From Rutidosis leptorrhynchoides (Eukaryota; Streptophyta; Magnoliopsida; Asterales; Asteraceae): a stretch of DNA of 64,000 nt. Below are positions 36,301-50,959 of this stretch, in pieces. The DNA is taken from positions 633,956,501 through 634,020,500 of the forward strand of contig NC_092335.1 in NCBI RefSeq assembly GCF_046630445.1, read 5' to 3'. Numbering within the stretch: the first letter of the stretch is position 1; the number at the start of each line of letters is the position of its first letter. The translations under genes were made by a program, and so were the position numbers. Under the pieces are notes generated by a model. The model worked only from the letters and a program-made list of their open reading frames with translations. It was not told the DNA's origin and ran no database searches.

Positions 36301-36955
36301 AGAAAATGGTTTTTCGGACAGGTTCGCCGGTAAGTGCTTCAGGTTCATTTCCAAGAGGGCAATGTGGTGGATGAAAGGGATCGCCTTCTTCTTGTCTCCA
36401 ATGGTTAAGTAGATTACGAACCCATCCCCAATTCATCCAGAATAGATGATGGCTAATTGGTTGATCCATTCCGGTCACGCTGCTTTCGGAGCTCATGTGG
36501 AAATCCATATCGGCATAGCTGTCGGAATCCGAGGAACTCGAACTGGTTGAGGGATCCATCTTGTATGATCAGGGAAAGAATTTTTTGGTATGAAATAGAT
36601 TGTAGAATTTAGATTTGGTATTCTTCAATATATAATTTACATATGTATATATAATACCAAAATCCCATAAATTACGGAGGAATCTTTGAAAGATGTCAGT
36701 CAAAGTTCACAGTAACAGATATGCTAAGATAAGAATTCGTCTATACGCTATTATGCAATAAATGTAGGAAAACGCGTCTAGACTTAAGAATGATAAGCAG
36801 GTAATTTCCTAAGGATGGTAAGTAGATGATTTTCGACTAAAAATGATAAGCAAAACTTTTGACATACAGACACGGTCGAAGTCCAGACTCACTAATGCAT
36901 CTTAACAACTATCAGTTAGACACACTAATGCAAGACCTGGTTCGCTAAGACCACC
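33373..36955 (-). other. Internal region of element C
   Basis: Starts with gtacctacccgttaaagaaa like B and is similar to B's internal region over most of its length. Only the gag-position ORF (36113-36559) is intact. I see no protease, RT, RNase H or integrase motifs in any frame. Confidence 0.6.
36113..36559 (-). CDS. Gag-position ORF of element C, orphan protein
   Basis: A 148-residue minus-strand frame starting about 400 bases from the primer-binding site. The N-terminus is Ser/Asp-rich and acidic (MDPSTSSSSSDSDSYADMDF). Then comes HHLFWMNWGWVRNLLNHWRQ EEGDPF, PEALTGEPVRKTIFSLISRV, and a helical Val/Leu/Glu stretch (VIKEVNELRARVVALENMVQ) ending in a short Pro/Ala tail. It is clearly related to the B protein at 26833-27408 although the nucleotide sequences have diverged and the two ends differ. 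The preserved frame, block spacing and position in two element families suggest past selection on the protein. No known domain recognised; function unknown. Confidence 0.7.
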   Translation of the reverse strand: MDPSTSSSSSDSDSYADMDFHMSSESSVTGMDQPISHHLFWMNWGWVRNLLNHWRQEEGDPFHPPHCPLGNEPEALTGEPVRKTIFSLISRVSRHDYILHQILDLIYPLVRTDNHPGVIKEVNELRARVVALENMVQRLQTPAVPPAA

Positions 36956-36967
36956 GCTCTGATACCA
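36956..36967 (-). other. Primer-binding site of element C
   Basis: gctctgatacca, two bases from the LTR start at 36970. Confidence 0.9.
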
Positions 36968-38869
36968 ACTGAAAGGACCCGTTCGTATATATTATAAACG
37001 ATTCACAATAGTTGATTACATCGCGAGGTATTTGACCTCTATATGATACGTTTTACAAACATTGCATTCGTTTTTAAAAGACAAACTTTCTTTACATCAA
37101 AAATTGACGGCATGCATACCATTTCATATTACATCCAACTATAATTGACTTAATATTAATCTTGATGAACTCAACGACTCGAATGCAACGTCTTTCAAAG
37201 TATGTCTTGAATGACTCCAAGTAATATCCTTAAAATGAGCTAATGCACAGCGGAAGAATTCTTTAATACCTGAGAATAAACATGCTTTAAAGTGTCAACC
37301 AAAAGGTTGGTGAGTTCATTAGTTTATCATAATCCATCATTTCCGTAATAGTAATAGACCACAAGATTTCAGTTTCTATAAATATCCGTACACTCGCAAG
37401 TGTATAAAAGTATTCTATAAGTTGTAGGCACCCGGTAACAAGCTTTAACGTTCATGTTTTACCCTCTGAAGTACACCAGATCAGGTGTGTTTAAAATAAC
37501 CTTGAAGTACTAAAGCATCCCATAGTCAGGATGGGGTTTGTCAGACCCAATAGATCTATCTTTAGGATTCGCGCCTACCGTACATAGACAAGTAGTTTAA
37601 TGTTACCAAGCTAAGGGTATATTTCTGGTTTAAACCCACATAGAATTAGTTTTAGTACTTGTGTCTATTTCGTAAAACATTTATAAATCAGCGCATGTAT
37701 TCTCAGCCCAAAAATATATATAAAAAGGGAGCAAATGAAACTCACAATACTGTATTTCGTAGCAATTATGTATATGACGGCACTGAACAAGTGCAGTGTT
37801 TATCTCGGATTCACGAACCTATATTAAGTATATATATTTATATGTTGGTCAATATCTGTCTAACAATTTAGGTCAAGTCGTAGTGTATCACAATCCTAAT
37901 GCTTGAGACCGACATGCAAAAGTCAACAAAAGTCAACTTGACCCAAAATGACTTCCAAAATCTATACATGTTTATTATATAACTTATATATAGTAGTTTT
38001 ATATATTTAAATATATTTATCAGATCTTATTATACTAAATAATACAAGTCATTTATTAATAAATAAAAATTTATATTAAAATTCATATATGATAAAAATA
38101 TACTTTTATATATCTCAAATAATAAAATTTATAAAATTCACTTAATATCATAAAAATATAGTGGTATGTATTATTAATGTAATTACATTACGTGTGGTAA
38201 AAATATCTTTGTACGCATATTTATTTGATAAAATAATATTGATAATAATAATAATGATAAAAATAATAAAATGATAGTTTCAATAAAAATATTAATTTTT
38301 AGTAATAAAGATAATTTTAGTAATAACATCAACTGATAACAGTTATAATAATCATTTTAATAATAATATTAAAATTAATGATAATTCAGTTGACCATATC
38401 TTTTAATCCGTTCATCAAAACCACACAATTTCTAAATGAAAAGTTATTGATTTTTTCTTCAGATTTTCAACGACATGCATATCATATAACTTATCTCAGT
38501 AGCATATGTATCAAATTCGTGATTTATCATAAACTATTTAACGACGAAACTAAGCATACAAACATGCATAATCATATATACTCGAGCACTAGTCAGGGAT
38601 ACACTATTAATATATAAAAGATAAGATATGAATGCTCACGTATCAATATTGTGATTCAATATTGCAGGAAAGTACGTAGACGCAACGAAAACGATAAACG
38701 TTAGGTTGACCTCACGAGCAATACCCTCGATCAATACCCATAACCTTCATAGCTATAACCCATAATTTCCTTAGCTCTATCCCATTTGAAAACTTATTTT
38801 GAAATCGTCTGAATATAACTCCGTCGTAGTATTTTATGTATACTAATAATATCTTGAAATAATACTAAG

Positions 38870-38873
<4 letters not shown>

Positions 38874-38960
<87 letters not shown>
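38874..38960. repeat. (TA)n microsatellite
   Basis: About 43 TA units; only about 8 in the partner LTR of C. Confidence 0.95.
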
Positions 38961-38963
<3 letters not shown>

Positions 38964-39050
38964 ATTCGATTGAGAGAGTTTAGAGAAATATATTTTCAAG
39001 TTTCTATGAAATAATGAAACCTATTGAATTCTATTTATAATAGATTTTTG

Positions 39051-39148
39051 AATTATTAAAGTGAATTATTAAAGTATGAATTATTAAAGTGAATTATTAA
39101 AGTATGAATTATTAAAGTGAATTATTAAAGTATGAATTATTAAAGTTA
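39051..39148. repeat. 28-bp minisatellite, about 3.5 copies
   Basis: Same units as 32503-32750, fewer copies. Confidence 0.92.
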
Positions 39149-39253
39149 AAGTAAAGTAAAAGTAAAGTAAAGGTAAAGTTAAAGTATAGTAAAAGTATAA
39201 ACTATGTACGTATAATACGCGTATAAAAATATATATAATATTAATTTAAATCG

Positions 39254-39328
<75 letters not shown>

Positions 39329-39751
39329 ATAAAATATAAATATCGTTATCTTTGTCATACTGGTTAAGTAATGAGTTGTCAAAAAAATAGATTTCTTAAA
39401 TCACAGTGGACCTCATAACATAGGCCCGTAATCATATCATAATGTGTCTGATAATTCAATCATTTGATATTATCTCTTAATTCTGTCGATAAATATATCA
39501 AAACAAATATGTTTATGTAGAGTATCATATATCTAATACTTTGTTAATGTTTTCAGTTAATATTATATATTATATATACATATCTATATACACATAATTG
39601 TTCATGAATCGTTGAACACGGTCAAAGGGTAATTGATTACATGAATGCAGTTCCAAACTTTTTGAGATTCAACATTACAAATTCTGCTTATCGTGTCAGA
39701 AACATATAAAGGTTAAGTTTAAATTTGGTCAGAAATTTCCGGGTCGTCACA

Positions 39752-41124
<1,373 letters not shown>

Positions 41125-41129
41125 CTGAA

Positions 41130-42802
41130 GATGTGGAGACACTATTTATATGGTACTAAGTTCACTGTTTTCACCGATCACAAGAGCTTACAACATATTT
41201 TCGACCAGAAACAGCTTAACATGAGACAGAGACGTTGGATAGAGCTATTGAATGACTACGACTGCGAGATTTACTATCATCCTGGCAAGGCTAATGTCAT
41301 TGCAGATGCCTTAAGTAGGAAGGAAAAGGCTAAACCTCTCCGAGTTAGAGCATTGAACATGACTGTCCAAACGAACCTTACTTCTCAGATACGCGATGCA
41401 TAACTAGAGGCATTAAAAGAAGAGAGCGTTGCTTCTGAGTCCCTTAGAGGAATGGATAAGAAGTTTGTCATTCGAGAAGATGGAACCCGATACTACTTAG
41501 ATAGAATTTGGGTACCGAGATTTGGTGGATTAAGGGAACTAGTGCTAGATGAGGCACACAAGACGAGGTATTCTATTCACCCTCGATCTGACAAGATGTA
41601 TCAAGATCTTAAGGCACTGTACTGGTGGCCTAATATGAAAGCCGATATTGCAACTTATGTTGGCAAGTGCTCAACGTGTGCTAAGGTAAAAGCAGAACAT
41701 CAAAAACTGTCAGGACTGCTGACACAACCAGAGATTCCTCAATGGAAATGGGAATGAATTATAATAGATTTCATTACTAAATTGCCCAAGACTGTGGGAG
41801 GTTATGATATGATTTGGGTTATCATTGATCGTCTCACAAAGTCAGTTCATTTTCTACCGATTAAGGAAATGGATAAGATGGAAAAGTTGGCACAGATCTA
41901 TATAAAGGAAGTAGTTTCTCGACATGGAGTGCCGATATCCATTATTTTCGACAGAGACAACAGATTTACCTCTAGATTCTGGCAAGCATTGCCAGAGGCA
42001 ATGGGAACCCGTTTAGACATGAGTACGTGAGAGAACCATCCAAACACTAGAAGATATGTTAAGGGCATGTGTTATTGATTTTGGAATTGGATGGGATAGA
42101 CATCTACCGTTAGCAGAATTCTCCTATAATAATAGTTATCATGAAAGTATAAAGGCAGTGCCTTTTGAAGCACTGCATGGCAGGAAGTGCAGATCACCCG
42201 TATGTTGGACTGAGTTAGGAGATAGTCAATTAATTGGTCCTGAGATCATACATGAAATGACTGAGAAGATCGTGCAGATATAAGAGAGACTGAAAATGGC
42301 GCGAAGTCTTCAAAAGAGTTATGCCGATGTTAGAAGGCGAGATTTAGAATTTCAGATTGGAGATAAAGTTATGCTCAAGGTATCACCCTGAAAGGGTGTA
42401 GTGCGTTTTGGTAAAAGAGGCAAGCTAAGTTCGAGATATATTGGACCATTTGAGATTACCGAGAGATTTGGACGGGTAGCGTACAGATTGAAACTACCGC
42501 AAGAACTCAGCGAAGTTCATGACACTTTCCATGTTTCTAACTTGAAGAAATGCTTATCAGACGAAAGTTTGGTAATTCCTTTAGATGAGATACAAGTTGA
42601 TCATAAGCTTAATTTTATTAAAGAACCTATTGAGATCATGGACCGTGAGGTCAAGCAGCTAAAGCAAAGCAGAATCCAGTTAGTTAAAGTTCGATGGAAC
42701 GCCGGTAGAGGACCAGAATTCTTGTGGGAGCGTGAAGATCAGATGAGACAAAAGTATCCGCAACTGTTTCCCGAGGATACTACTACGGCGAATGTGCACT
42801 AA
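41130..42802 (+). pseudogene. Ty3-gypsy element A, RNase H, integrase and C-terminal part (part 2)
   Basis: Continues part 1 with [20 protein letters not shown] and [18 protein letters not shown] (RNase H), then the integrase zinc-binding region ([16 protein letters not shown] ... [11 protein letters not shown] ... CSTCAKVK), the catalytic core ([56 protein letters not shown]), and the C-terminus (GPFEITERFGRVAYRLKLPQ, VHDTFHVSNLKKC, VKVRWNAGRGPEFLWERED). The last block resembles the degenerate chromodomain tail of Tekay-type chromoviruses; clade is inferred. Integrase would insert the cDNA into host DNA. Breaks: TAA at 41401 and 42281 where Gln is expected, TGA at 41755, TGA at 42389 where Trp is expected, and a small deletion at about 42025 that removes AYHPQTDGQS-type residues and shifts the frame. 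Confidence 0.95.
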
Positions 42803-42838
42803 AATTTTAGGATGAAATTTTCCATAACAGGTGGGTAA

Positions 42839-44659
42839 TGTAACAACCCGACTTTTTCTGTTACTATCGTTACTTGTCCGTTAAATATTTAACGGTGTTC
42901 ACTTAGAACTTTATGTGTTTAATAGATTTAAATGCATACTTGATCCTATTGGATTACTTGAATTAATATGTTATATTAATTTATGACCTTGTTTTGGATA
43001 ACGAAATAACTAGAAAACGATACGATTAAGTTAATCGTATCGTTCTGGAGACCCGGTACAGTTAACGGTGCTTGAAACGGATCACGCACGTGCGAACTAG
43101 TAGACAAAATGAGCCCATGGACTCCCCCATGGACCCATTCGGCCGACTTCCTCCCATAGACCCCTTAATGGACTAGTTTGGTCTAATGGATCATTAGATG
43201 GGTCTTGATTAGGGCCCTAACTATAAATATTTAACATTAGACTTGAAACCCTCATTCCCCCAATTGTTCTAGTCGACTTTTTGCTCTCCCCCTTGCCCCC
43301 TTTGGCCATTAACATCACTACCACACAACCACCATCACCGCCCAAAATTGGAACAAGTCTTGAAGATAAAAATTGTTGCTTTGATCGTTCTACACGTACT
43401 AGTATAGATTTATTTTGTTTTTGAGGTATATTTGCAAACCCTAATTGTTCTAAATCAGTTTTTTTGTCAATTACATGGTGTAATCAAGTCTAGTGCTCAA
43501 TTAAATGCGATTAGAGTTGTCGTTTTTCATTAAATTGCTCGATTGTTATCGTTTGCATGTATCACGAATATGTATGCCATGGATCTGATCAAATTGGTTT
43601 ATATACTGATCTTGTATGTTATCTAGATGAATAGTCGTCAAAAAATTATTAAGTTTGGACTTTGATTTCACTTGATTTTGTTATGGTATGCTCAAGTTAT
43701 GATTAATCGAAGTTTCGTTAGGGTTTCACATGATATACGAACTTTCTGAGTTATGTACTTTGTGATTTAGCTATTGAAATATGTATCACTGTATTCTTTG
43801 TGAAAAATCATGCATGTTAGACTTAATATTTGCTTCAAAAGCTTTTGTAATGCTCTCGGTATGTCAAAACGAAGATTCGTACTTTATAGTGTGCTGAATC
43901 TGTTTTCAAAGTTAAACGAATTGACCTAGAGTGGACTAGAAATTGATTGAGACTTTTATCTTCTGAAATATGTTATCTTATATGTTCCTTTATGTATTTC
44001 ATTTGTATGCTAACTTCTGAAAATGTGATTTGCCATGAGTTATACGCTTGACCAAATGATATGTGTGTTTGTTGACTAAAACTAAAGGGTCTGTAAAGAT
44101 TGGATAATCTGTACTAATTGGCTAAATGAATGTCTTTTATTATTTTACCACTGAAACTTTGTAGTGTTTTGAGTCATCTCCAATTGGCCGTTCGTCAAAA
44201 GATATTTTCAATATTAAATGAGAAATGTTCTAAAACTAATGCGCATGCTGAAACTGATTTGGTAAACTGTAACTAGACCTTTTCTGATATCTGACTTATA
44301 GATATCGTATGAGGGTCGAATTAGACTTTATGGAATTGATTTTGAACTAGTTATGATCAGGAGTTTTCCATGTTTTCTTGAATTATGTGCTAAGAGTTAT
44401 ACTCGTTTCTTTCTGTGATGGCGTATTTTAAGGATATGCGATGAACTGCGAATGTGCAAATTACTAAACTATGAACTGTAACATGTTGTTTGACTTAGGT
44501 TTGATATGTTGACCATGATTTCATGACCTACTGATATGTTTGACTTTAGTTGACCACTTTGACCGAGTTGACTTTTGAGTTGACTTTGGTTGACTTGCTT
44601 GGATTAGTTGACTTTTACATGCATATTAATTCAGTCTGAGCACTAGGACTTTGCGTACA
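42839..44659 (+). mobile_element. 3' LTR of element A, truncated
   Basis: Begins tgtaacaacccgacttttt directly after a purine-rich tract (aacaggtgggtaa, 42826-42838). A TATA-like ctataaatatt lies at 43221-43231. The LTR sequence, with many ttgac units near the end, stops at about 44659 without a visible CA end and is followed by different DNA. Confidence 0.75.
43221..43231 (+). promoter_or_regulatory. TATA-like box in A LTR
   Basis: ctataaatatt about 380 bp into the LTR, followed by pyrimidine-rich DNA. Likely RNA start region of the element family. Confidence 0.45.
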
Positions 44660-45051
44660 TGATATCGGCTAAAAAGTCACATTTTTACCCCCAATATTAA
44701 CCCCATTTATGATAAAGTAATTGAATTTATCATCTAAATAAGCATTTATTTTCTTCATTTGGTAGATTATGTCATTACAAAGGCTATGTTTCAAGAATCA
44801 CTAAAAACGGATGAAAAACGAGGAAAAACGAGCAAAACCAGCTAAGACGATTAACTCGCGTTTAAATAACTTATTTTATAATTTTTGGAAAAGTTTATTT
44901 ACTTAACCTCATGTTGTAGGATATTCAATTACGAACGCGTGGGCGCAAGAATCGTCAAAAACATAGCTAAAACGAAGATTCTAGAGCGAAAACGGTGAAA
45001 GACAAGATACGATCCAGCAAACCCCTTGCCAAACGGCTTTCCATAAAAAAA
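44660..45051. mobile_element. Fragment E, probable end of another LTR element
   Basis: Starts tgatatcggctaaaaagtca, unlike the A LTR before it, and stops at the D LTR. No coding frame. It looks like an LTR terminus, but its partner is not in the window. Confidence 0.35.
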
Positions 45052-47992
45052 TGTGATGCCCTGTACAAAATCAACGTGTACGGATCATCAACAATAGGTC
45101 CATTACACGGTACAATACTACATGCTATTTTAAAACAAGTTTTGCATTCATGAAAAGGTGACGTCTTTACCAACGTCAAATATTTTACAAAGATAACGTG
45201 CTTCTACGAATAGAAAGCATTAACATAAGTACCTGATACAAGGGTCATTACAAAGCCATTGTTCAAATGTAACATTAGTTGTGAATGCAAAGTAAAAGTT
45301 CCATGATTGAGACATCTCTAAACAATGCAGCGGAAGTCTAACACAGCGAGTTTGTAACAGCAAGAATATAGCACCAAGACTATAACAGCAGGTCTAATAG
45401 CGGAAGCAACAACGTCTAAGCACCTGAGAAATACATGCTTAAAAAGTCAACAAAAATGGAGCTATAGTTTGTTTGTAATCAGTAATGTAATGTAGACCAC
45501 GAGATTTCAGTGCTTCAACCAGCAATTCAAATCAGTATTTCAAATCAGTATGATAAAGTATATGCTTATCCGTGAGCACCCAGTAACTAACATAACAAGT
45601 AATATATCACCCCCTAAAAGTGCACTTGGAGAGTGCGTATGTTTACGAAGTATTAAACACCCGTTGAATGCTAGCGCGACTAGCCCGAGTGGGGATGTCA
45701 AACCCTATGGATCCATATCTAAGATTCGAGTTCACCGGTTCATAAACCAATGACTAAACGTTACCGAGCTAAGGGGAATCTTTGTGCCGTTATGTCACCC
45801 ACACATATATAAAGTTTACGTACTCGTGTCTAGTATGTAAAACATAAAAAGCACATGTATTCTCAGTCCCAAAAATAGTAAAGTAAAAAGGGAAGCTATA
45901 ACTCACAGTGAATGTGCGGTAAAAGTCGCTATGAAAAGCATGCAAGTAGTAAGTCGATTCGAAAGGTCCTCAACCTAAGTCAAAGGTTACTAAGTCAGTA
46001 TATTGTCCCCAAAAGTTTAAAAGTGAATAAGTTAAGCCTTAAGTATCATCATCATCATCATCATTCGTAAAAGATAAAGTAAGCTTTCAACAAGAATAGA
46101 GATCGAAACAAAGGCTGACTTCGGACAGCTGCTACGACCTCTATACAAACAAAAACGACGTGTGGTCAGTGGTCAAGGCTCTGTATGTGAGTCCTTGTAC
46201 TGCTTTCCAATTTTTAGATCCTAACTTGATATCGTTTGACCGTAGCGACGGTTCAAGCGCGTGTAGGTCAGAATTTTCAGCACGTCGTTACAAAGGCGTA
46301 GTGATTTTTGGAAGGCTATAAATCCTAAAACGTATATCGGATTTAGGTGAGTCTTGAACGAAAAGTCATATACTCGAACCGAACTATCTGAAAATCAATT
46401 TTACAGAAGTCCCAGGAGTCTGATCAGACCCCGAAAAACAGAAAACATGTGCTCCGGTGGGTTTCTTGGTGCTTGATGCTCATCACGGTTCTCATCCTTG
46501 ATGCGTGTAAGCTTCAAGTGTACAACTCTTTGATGTTTTAGCATCACTTTGACAAATTTTCAACCATAAACACACAACAAAGAGTAAAAGCTAACATTCT
46601 ACAAGTTTTGAACATCAAGATTGTCTCTTTATTGCATAAACACAATAAAGCTTCAACCTTTGTCCTTTTGACACAAGTTTATGCATCTTCATCGTATGAG
46701 ATGATGAAGACTTGATTTTTATTACCATAAAAATCATAAAAAGTTCCAAGTAAGTGAGATCTACAATAATAACTTAGATCTTCAAGTATTAAGAAACCCT
46801 AAGCTAGAAAGCTTGGATCTTTACAAGATTAATGAGACCATAAGCTAGAAAGCTAAGATCTAGTAAATGTAATGAGACCATAAACTTAAAAAGCTTATAT
46901 CTAAACAAAATAATGAAACCCTAAGCTAGAAAGCTTGGATCTTTAATGTTCTTGAAGATCCTTAAAGCAAAAAGGTAGATCTACAAGTTACATGAAGATC
47001 ATAAACACAAGTTTTGATCTTTTAACAAAATAAAGTGATCTTAAGCTTCAAAACTTAGATCCAACAAAGTAATGAAGATTCAAAGATAAAAAGCTTGAAT
47101 CTTTCATGTTCTTGAAGGATTCAAATCAAAGTTTGAATCTACAAGATATAACAAGATCAAAAAGCTAAAAAGCTTGATCCTTTGACGATGATGATGTCGA
47201 AATTAAAGAAGAAAAAGAAGAAGAAATAAAATTCAAGAACTTACAATTTTAGTGTGAGAAAGACTAGAGAGAGAATTAGAGAGCAAGTGTGTGTAAAATG
47301 AGAATGAAATCAAGTGTGAAATGAAGAATGAGGCTTGATATTTATAGTGGTGGAGGTGGTGGGGGGTGTCTCCAAACCGTAGGCATCATGGGGGGCAAGG
47401 GGGGATAACTTTTTGCTTTTTGCATGGTGGTGGTCTAAAGGTGGTGGTTGTTGTTAGGATCTCATACAACATGTGTAGTAATGGTTAACAAAAATGCTAG
47501 TATGTTGGCTCATATTAATGGTTTTTTGTCATACATCTTAATGGATCAAAAATCCATTAAAGTTGGGCTACTTTAATGGTCCATTAACTAGAGTATGGCG
47601 GGCTTAAGTCCCTTAAGGTAAAAAGTCCAATAAGACTAACTAGTGTGCATTAGTAAATTACTAAGCGTAATTAAGCAACCAATAAGCCAAGTAATTGTCA
47701 TTAGAAAATAACAATTAGTATTACGTAGTCATAGTACTCCAATTATGACAAAAGTTAAACGTGTACCAAGTACGTAGCTCGCTTTAAACGTCAAGTGACA
47801 CTAACGGTCGTAAAAGAATTCGAGGATCAAGTTAAGTGATTAAACACTTAATAGCACGTTGTAAGGTATTAACGGAAGTAATTAATCATGAATAAAGATC
47901 CCAGAGCATAAACTAGCTCAGTATGCACAAATACGCAGTTTCGTGAAAGTATAGAGCACAAAAATATAAGTCGAAAAAGTCAGGTCGTTACA
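45052..47992 (-). mobile_element. 3' LTR of Ty3-gypsy element D
   Basis: Plus-strand ends tgtgatgccctgtac and ggtcgttaca give a 2.9-kb TG...CA unit. It is followed by ttacccacccgttaaagaaa, the polypurine tract read on the minus strand, so this is the 3' LTR of a minus-strand element. A minus-strand TATA-like ctataaatatca lies near 47337-47348. A 41-bp repeat array lies at 46790-47180. The partner LTR is beyond the break at 51100. Confidence 0.8.
46790..47180. repeat. Degenerate 41-bp tandem repeats in D LTR
   Basis: Units start aagctagaaagcttggatct at about 46801, 46842, 46883 and 46923, spaced about 41 bp, then fade. The core aagct-agaa-agctt is a short inverted repeat. Confidence 0.8.
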
Positions 47993-50959
47993 TTACCCAC
48001 CCGTTAAAGAAAATTTCGTTCCGAAATTTTGAGGAGTGACCAACATCGGTACCAAATTTGAAGAAGAAGGAGCGTATCAAAGTTTTGAGATACTCGTGGG
48101 CTCAGAAGTGAGCTATTTACCTTGAAAGGTACTTGGGCGTATAAAAGTAAGAATAAGTATATGCCTAAGTCTCTTGACCGTAAGATCAACAAATTGATTT
48201 CGTTTCTTGTTAACATGAATATGTCATCTGAATATATATCCACAAAAGGAAAGATGATGTTTTTAGCCTTACAGGCATCTTCAGTAAGCTGGATGCATGA
48301 AATGCATCATGAATGTTACCAACTCATCTAAAACATTGAGCGCTTATGTTGCAATACAAAGCTGACAGGTAGAATGAAAAAGATGGTGATCACAACCATG
48401 AAATCTGATGTCTGGATAGTGTTAGCCACGGATTTACTAACCCCTTAATTTAGGAAGGAGACCATATACATAAAGAACCCGATATTTAAGAAACGTTTCA
48501 TTCGAATAAATGAATTGAAATTTTAGCTGAGAGTGACTAATCAGACTTGCATGCAATGCAAGCCATAATTATTTATAGTGTCTTCAGGACGGTCTGAACG
48601 AACAATGAAATATATCACCCAGTTTAACATACTGCATGTGAACTTATCCTTGGATGGAATGAAAACACAGTTCCATAATGTAACTATTTGCTTTCAGTTA
48701 CATGCTGAAGTTAGGGTTAACATCGACTAGAACAACATATAGTTGCAACCAACGAAGGAAGAAATATATAGATTAACCACATCAGTGTTATAGATGTTTT
48801 AAGCAGTCTCTTCCAAGAGGATAACAAGATTCATAGATTTTTAAAGTATTTTACATTACATTTCCGAAAGAATATCGTACGAAATGTGTGATATTTGAAC
48901 GAGAGTGAACTCTTCGTACAATGAGCGAGTTGATCTGAATTTATCCTTATACTTAAGGGGGATGCGCGGATGAGAATATACGTGAACCCTTTGTCATAAA
49001 GAATGGTTTACTCCAAGTGAAAAGAATCTCAAAAATGATTTCTTGTACCTCAACATACTGGATCATACTGGATAATTTGCCGTGAAATATTGAGAGTAGA
49101 AACCCACCTAGTGCCTTTTCTACAATAGGGTGACCACTGAGTGTACCTCAGAAAACTGATTTATCGGCCCATGTTTTTGTCATGTCTAACCTTAAAAGGA
49201 ATATTTTATGAGTGCAAAGACTTCCTAACAAATTTTATAAAACTGCCATCCAAAGTGGCTCAAGAGTTTTTAACAAAGATCTTTATGATAAGCTTCATCC
49301 CTAAACGGAGGACGAGAAGAAGTGTGATCCATACATGGTGTAGACTAATACAAAATCCTTTAATAAAATCAACCAAGGAAGTTTTGAAAAACCTTTAAAT
49401 GTTTGATGTGTCAACATAAACGGAACGGAGTTCTTAATAAATTTAGAAGTGTGTACAACGTATACCATTTTGCACAAAACTATTTGACTTAAGTTAAACA
49501 ACTCAATAAAGGAGCGATTTTTAAATAATTTGAAGGTATAACTTAGTATGTACTAACCAAAATAAGTAAAGGTAAATTTATTAACTTAATTATATACATA
49601 CATATATGATTTTATAAATCGCATAAGTGACATAAAAATTTTATTAATTTCATTTGTCCATAAATCTTGTGAGGACCGCACAAATAAACAACGTGTAAAA
49701 ATTATTATAAACATAGTTTTTCGTATTTCAGAGGTTACGAGTTGAAAAAGATCGAGTGAAAAATATTTGAATCATCATGTGACATGTTACTAGGTAATGA
49801 AAACTAATGGATTAAATGTAGTTTTGATCATTATCAGGACATAAGTCTTTGGGCCAAAAATGTTCATGTGCGAAGCCATTGCTAAATGTGAGGTATGAAG
49901 GATAGAGCATGAGGACGAGAAGTTAATCGCTTCTTCACTTTGCAAAATGCCAAACAGGTTATGACAAATATTAAAGTCGAGATACTGATGGTGTTATTAT
50001 CACTAAATGAGAATCCCCTGGAATAAGTCAGGACTTAGAGTTATGTAAGAAAGAGCATCGTTCCAACAGGTGTGGCAATTAAGATCCTTGGGGTAACGCA
50101 AAATTTTTGAATGGTTTAAGTGTTAGTGGATGCCCGAAGGCTCTGCATGACGTGGCAGTAAGTACCTTTATCACACACACACACATGAATCTCTCGGTTT
50201 CGACGGTGGTAAAGTCTTCATGATGATTTGGATACGAATAAGCAACGAAAAATTTTATAATAAGTAACGAAAATTTTATAGAGATCGTTTTAGGTGACAA
50301 TGTAAGAAAAGAAACGAAGTTCTTAGTAAACATGTACTATTCTAAGTAAAATATCTTTTGAATAAAAGAATTGATTTGTAAAAGTGAAAGTAAAATTTCA
50401 TATGTACTAGTCAAAAATAAGTAATTATTTACTTTATTATATATAACATATACGGTTTCTAAAATTTGTACGAATGGCAATAAAATAATTTTTTTTTATA
50501 AAACTTTGAGAGGATCGCACAGTAAAATAGTGTGTATAAAATGTTGGCAAACAAAATTTTCATATTTCGGAGGTTACAAGTTGGAAAAAGATTGATGAGG
50601 ATCGAGTAAAAGATCTTTGAAAATTTCGGGTGATATTTGAGCAACAATGTCACGAGGTAATGAAAACTATTGAATTTGAATATGGTTGATGACTATTAGT
50701 AGGGCATAAGTTCTTTAACCAAAAATGCTTAAGTGTGAGATACGAATGGGAGAGTATGAGGATGAGAATTAACCACCCATTGATTTTGGAAAATTTTGAA
50801 CTGGTATGAATAATATCGAAGTAAGAAGGATGATGGTGTGATTATCATCAAATAATAAATCTCTCGGAATAAGTTAGGATTTAGAGTCGCGTAAGAATGC
50901 GTATCAAGTAAGATTCTTGGGTAGTCTTTAATATAGAATTTGAATCGCTGAAGTGACGG
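47993..50959 (-). other. Internal region of element D between integrase and 3' LTR
   Basis: No recognisable protein in any frame. The right half is an old direct duplication (49640-50100 against 50500-50960). Open frames such as 48004-48243, 49301-49501 and 50079-50333 (all minus) show no domain. Confidence 0.5.

Larger units (their letters stand above)
30497..39751 (-). mobile_element. LTR retrotransposon C, non-autonomous, nested in B
   Basis: Complete 9255-bp element with duplication aatac (30492-30496 and 39752-39756), LTRs opening tgaaaggacccgt and closing gggtcgtcaca. Removing it joins the two parts of B's LTR as in the left copy (gtaatacgaagaaatttg). Orientation is minus, set by the primer-binding site at 36956-36967. 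The LTRs differ by about 1% by eye outside repeat-length changes, so it is younger than B. LTR ends are related to B's (shared ttataaacgattcacaa), so C belongs to a sister family. There is no recognisable pol. Confidence 0.93.
36970..39751 (-). repeat. 5' LTR of element C
   Basis: 2782 bp. Compared with its partner it has a longer TA run at 38874-38960 (partner at 32400-32415 is short) and a shorter minisatellite. Confidence 0.93.

Noticed and set aside
48122-49398. Small plus- and minus-strand frames in D's internal region
   Set aside because: None shows a domain or agrees between the duplicated halves.
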